From contig CM064422.1 in the NCBI GenBank assembly GCA_032690845.1, positions 9,734,001-9,798,000 on the forward strand: DNA of 64,000 nt, written 5' to 3'. Shown one piece after another: positions 60,541 to 64,000 of this stretch. Within the stretch, counting starts at the first letter, position 1; each line of letters opens with the position of its first letter. Source of the DNA: Eleusine coracana subsp. coracana. Taxonomy: Eukaryota > Streptophyta > Magnoliopsida > Poales > Poaceae. The position numbers were made by a program, and so were the translations under genes. The notes below the pieces were generated by a model that ran no database searches, was not told the origin of the DNA, and saw only the letters and a list, made by a program, of their open reading frames with translations.

Positions 60541-63240
60541 TTTGCTAAAAGCTGCTGAAACGAGAAATGCGCTTGCAGGAGAAGACGAAAAAGGAGAGGA
60601 ACAGGAGGATGTGGGATAGTATACGGAAGGGTAACCAGTGAGGTTGTGGTCTTTGTTGAAGTCCCAAGGCTAGAGAAGGCTTTAGGTCCACCAACTGGTT
60701 CTCATAACAAGATGGAGACCGTCCATCTATCAACCGGATAGGATAGATGTCGATCCTGTTACATTCCATCCATTCTGCAACAGACGTTGCCTCCAACTCC
60801 CATGTCCCCAGCGTTAATGTGGCTCTTTCCTGTACTGTACTCCATAAAGTCAATTAGAAAAATTACCACGGGTAAGAACACTCGTGATTGTTTAAACTTT
60901 AAACCATCTGGCCGATTTAGTACTTTGTTTCACACGACGCGCTGGGTGTGCTGGGTTCGAAGCTTAGTGAAGGGATTGTTTTATAGAGACGTGTGATAGC
61001 TTATTAGCATGCATCACGTGTCTGCTAATGTGTTGGGGAAATAAATTATTAACCAGTGCCCAGTGCTTTTCCCCCTCTTCCACAGATTTCCCTTGTTAAT
61101 GTTAGGTGCACATGGAGAGTAAAAGCTGATGCCATATCTTATCTAGTACTTCTCTCAGAAGCCACAAAATGCAAAGATGCTGCATCCGCTTCTGAATCCA
61201 CAGAAAATGCCTCTAGATTTTTTTTGTTGATGTCGGAAGAGCCGAACTTAGCTCTCTTGCGTAATAAAATTAAGTTTCAGAATCACGCTGAACATTTGTG
61301 ACATGATTTTAATATTATTTATAAACTAAATATAATAAATATTTATATACGCGCACAAATACCCATCCAAAACACATACACCTTATCTTTATGAGTGCAT
61401 CGGAAAGACTGAACCAGTTTAATCTTAAAATTCATAAAGTTACTAACAGGGACGCCATTTCACATAGAAAATAATCGTTAGTCGTAAATACAACACATCT
61501 ACCAAATATTAAATTTGCACTTAACCAACTAAGTTAGGCTCAATTTGCATAAAAGAACCATTCATGGTGACCTATTGTATTGCCTGCTACTCCTAATAGG
61601 AGTTCCATTTTCATTAAACAATGCTACATAAATATTTTGATGACATGATAGGAGAGTTACAAGGAGAAAGATGGAATGAGTTTCATCTAGATAAGTTTGG
61701 ATCAATGTAATTATAAAAAGTTTGAAACACTATAAAAGTAGCATCAAATTTAAAAAATATATATTTCATCTCATAGATAACCAATAAAGCAATATAAAAG
61801 TAAATGTTTATGAAACATCAAAAATTAAAACTATGTATTGAAGGACTGCTTCATTCATGATTTCAAACCCGCTTGGTAAGTTTCAGTTATTTGAAGTTAG
61901 ATTTCCTTTCAATCAACACTCTAAATTATTGAATATAGATCCAACAGATTATAACAGGATTTTTTTATAGTTAATACATCAACAAGTTTTCTACAATTAA
62001 TACATCATATGATACATTTAATCGTATAAAAAAACAAAATAAATAATACATCATCGATTAAAATTTGAGGGAACTTCAATTGAAATGTAGACAATATGTA
62101 CAACAAATGATATGACACTCTTAAAAACAGTAAATAAAATCCTCTAATAAAACTAGTTTTAGGCCTTGAATTAAAATGCCTCCAGAGACAAATGAGCCAC
62201 TTCGTTATGAATGCATTTTGCCCTCTCACCTCAACATTTGGTGCGCAAAGATGCCGGTTTGGTACTTTGACGTGGACCCAGCCTACGGCACTATAGGACC
62301 ACATGATCAATCCAAAATTTCTTTGTGAAATAATGCTACGCTCACTAGCGAAATGCAACATTGGGTTTGCATGGCTCTGTTGCAATCGCAATGCTCCATC
62401 TCTTGTGACCTTCACAGCATCAACAGTTGCTTTTTAGCTTTGGTTTGGTAGGGATAGCATTTTGGATCCGAGGTCCCCCACCACTGGAGTGTTCTCATCG
62501 GAAGTTCGATGTCACATGCGATAAATCGGAAGTTCGATGTCTTTGTCTAGAAACAATTCGCGGATCCTGCGTATCTCCGCGCTAGATGGCGCCGAATCGT
62601 CCCCGGTGCTGCCATTAAATGTGCGTGCGAGGTGGTGCCGCGTTTAGATGATGGACAAGAGTGAAAATTCGAGGAGTGCAACGCAAACCGGTCCTCCTCT
62701 CATCATCGACGAAAACTCGATGCTCTTCGAAGAGTATGGATGGTAGAATACTTAATGCGTATGTAGTTCCTGGTTACTACCAATTGTGGTATCTGAGAAA
62801 TTTTAGAAGAGTTTAAACTTTCATATGAAGTTTGTTAGTGTATTTTTTTTAAAAAAAAACGCCGGCAACAATTTTCAAGTGTTTGAAGCTTTTGATAAAC
62901 TGCGCTGGAACCAAATATATTTTTGTCGCTCCACAAATGGAAAATATAGACTTTAGATGCCACGGTTGACTTTGGACCTCTCTCGCAAAATACAAAAAAA
63001 AAAAAAATGTTATGCAAATAACAAGTTATGGATCTTTATTTTCTCTACAAGATTTTCGCTCTCTTCATGGGAAGAAAATAAATCCAAGACACAACTGATG
63101 ACATGTTTTTAATGTGAAGGCACATAAATCATATGCGATCATCTATGAACAATGCATCTGCCTGCAATGTGCCAATTGATAATTGCTCAAGGAGGTTCAA
63201 GGATTCATATTTGGTTCTAATATAAGAAAACACTGTTAAA
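60541..63240. other. AT-rich spacer, no gene seen
   Basis: Mostly AT-rich with homopolymer runs (for example 62847-62862 and 62994-63007). No transposon borders or coding sequence could be supported. Confidence 0.4.
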
Positions 63241-64000
63241 AATGAGGAATTCACACAGGCTATATAGTATTTTCTTATCGTTCAGTAGAATATCGGAATC
63301 CCCAAACTGCCCCTGCGGCCCGCGAAACGGTCCGGCTAGACCACATCGCACAGCCCCAATCCGAACCGAAAGCTCGCGGCGGCGCGGCGCCTTCTCTTCC
63401 TCGTCGTCGTCGCCGCCCTCTTCTTCCCATTGCCGGCGCGCCTCCGTCCCGTACTGCCTCCCACCAACCACCGCCACCGTATGCGGCGAGGCGGGACGCT
63501 GTACCGTGCAATGCTGGACCCGGACGAAGACTCTTCCGATCGATCAAGCTGCTCCTCCCTCGCCTCTGCTCCGAGGAAGCATCACCGTTTCGGTCAAAAA
63601 GAGGAAGCATCACCGTGTTCCCGGTCTGATGAGCAACCCATTCCACCGCTCATTCGGTTTTATGTGCTTTGCCTCCCGACGGTTCGGGTTCTGTTTCTAC
63701 AGGTGCGTCGTGGAAATCTCATTGGAATCAGTTCGATTCCACCAGCATTCGAGAAAATTCCTGCAAACGCTGAATCCGATTTGTTACTGTACTTGTGACT
63801 GCAGATTCTGTTTCTGAGCGAACACAGAAATGCGTTATTGCGTTCGAGTCAAATCCTGTTCGTCAGTTCGTGACCAGCAGGGCAGCGGCATGCCCCGACC
63901 CCGATTGGGGGAAGAAATAGGCTCCAATCATGCGAGTTGAGCACGTTTTTGGTGCCGGGGCAAAGATGTAGGACCGAATGATGTTAGCCCGTAATGGCAT
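63241..64000 (+). other. Possible 5' end of a plus-strand gene running out of the window
   Basis: AT-rich spacer changes at about 63300 into a GC- and CT-rich leader, the usual appearance of a grass gene start. The first good start is ATG 63481 (MRRGGTLYRAMLDPDEDSS). Its frame stays open to 63798, with a possible donor CAG/GTGCGT at 63702/63703. No known domain is visible and the rest lies outside. It contains a 16-bp direct repeat (63573-63588 and 63601-63616). Confidence 0.35.

Noticed and set aside
1..64000. CRISPR arrays, operons, rRNA or tRNA genes
   Set aside because: The repeats seen are tandem duplications or transposon ends without regular spacers; genes are split by introns; no tRNA cloverleaf or rRNA segment was recognised. 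The box-B word at 38190-38215 belongs to a SINE-like insert.

Overview
This is a stretch of plant nuclear DNA, almost certainly from a grass and most likely rice or another Oryza. The basis is split genes with GT-AG introns, protein families in their plant form, GC-rich first exons beside AT-rich introns, and a dense mix of grass transposons (Copia, Mutator-like, Stowaway, Tourist-like, LINE with a TTG tail, SINE, Helitron-like). The species call is inference; no sequence search was run.

Four intact host genes can be built with continuous reading frames. (1) An RZ-1-type glycine-rich RNA-binding protein (+, 9745-13395, 2 exons). (2) A PP2A B56/B' regulatory subunit (+, 16187-20746, 2 exons). 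(3) A UBE2W/UBC16-type ubiquitin-conjugating enzyme (+, 29665-31878, 6 exons). (4) A 23-exon SABRE/KINKY POLLEN/APT1-type bridge-like lipid-transfer protein of 2637 residues on the minus strand (34254-56231), which fills a third of the window. They show no shared pathway; this is ordinary gene order with independent promoters.

Layout. 1-1733: 3' end of a Copia retrotransposon with its LTR, sitting at the broken edge of a decayed RZ-1 copy (1736-2622) that also carries a small hAT-like element. 3505-4224: Tourist-like ends, a second RZ-1 fragment and another MITE. 4357-8828: a Mutator-like element with TIRs of about 200 bp, a decayed transposase and a second, intact two-exon gene for a GRF-zinc-finger, coiled-coil, membrane-anchored protein. 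8829-13400: RZ-1 gene. 13400-16186: spacer with a tandem duplication and a MITE. 16187-20746: B' gene. 20747-24855: spacer with retroposon traces. 24864-28909: a second Mutator-like element with a perfect 9-bp target duplication and a nearly intact transposase. 29061-29295: Stowaway. 29665-31878: E2 gene. 32094-33390: LTR-retrotransposon-like debris. 34254-56231: SABRE gene, whose introns hold a SINE, a 5'-truncated LINE, a TRIM-like LTR, a Copia fragment and a possible solo LTR. 56755-57599: Helitron-like segment. 57600-63240: gene-poor DNA. 63241-64000: a GC-rich stretch that may begin another gene.

The most notable observations are the Mutator-like element with a convergent GRF-zinc-finger membrane gene, the cluster of one live and two dead RZ-1 loci in 12 kb, and precisely bounded insertions in SABRE introns that leave its coding frame intact.
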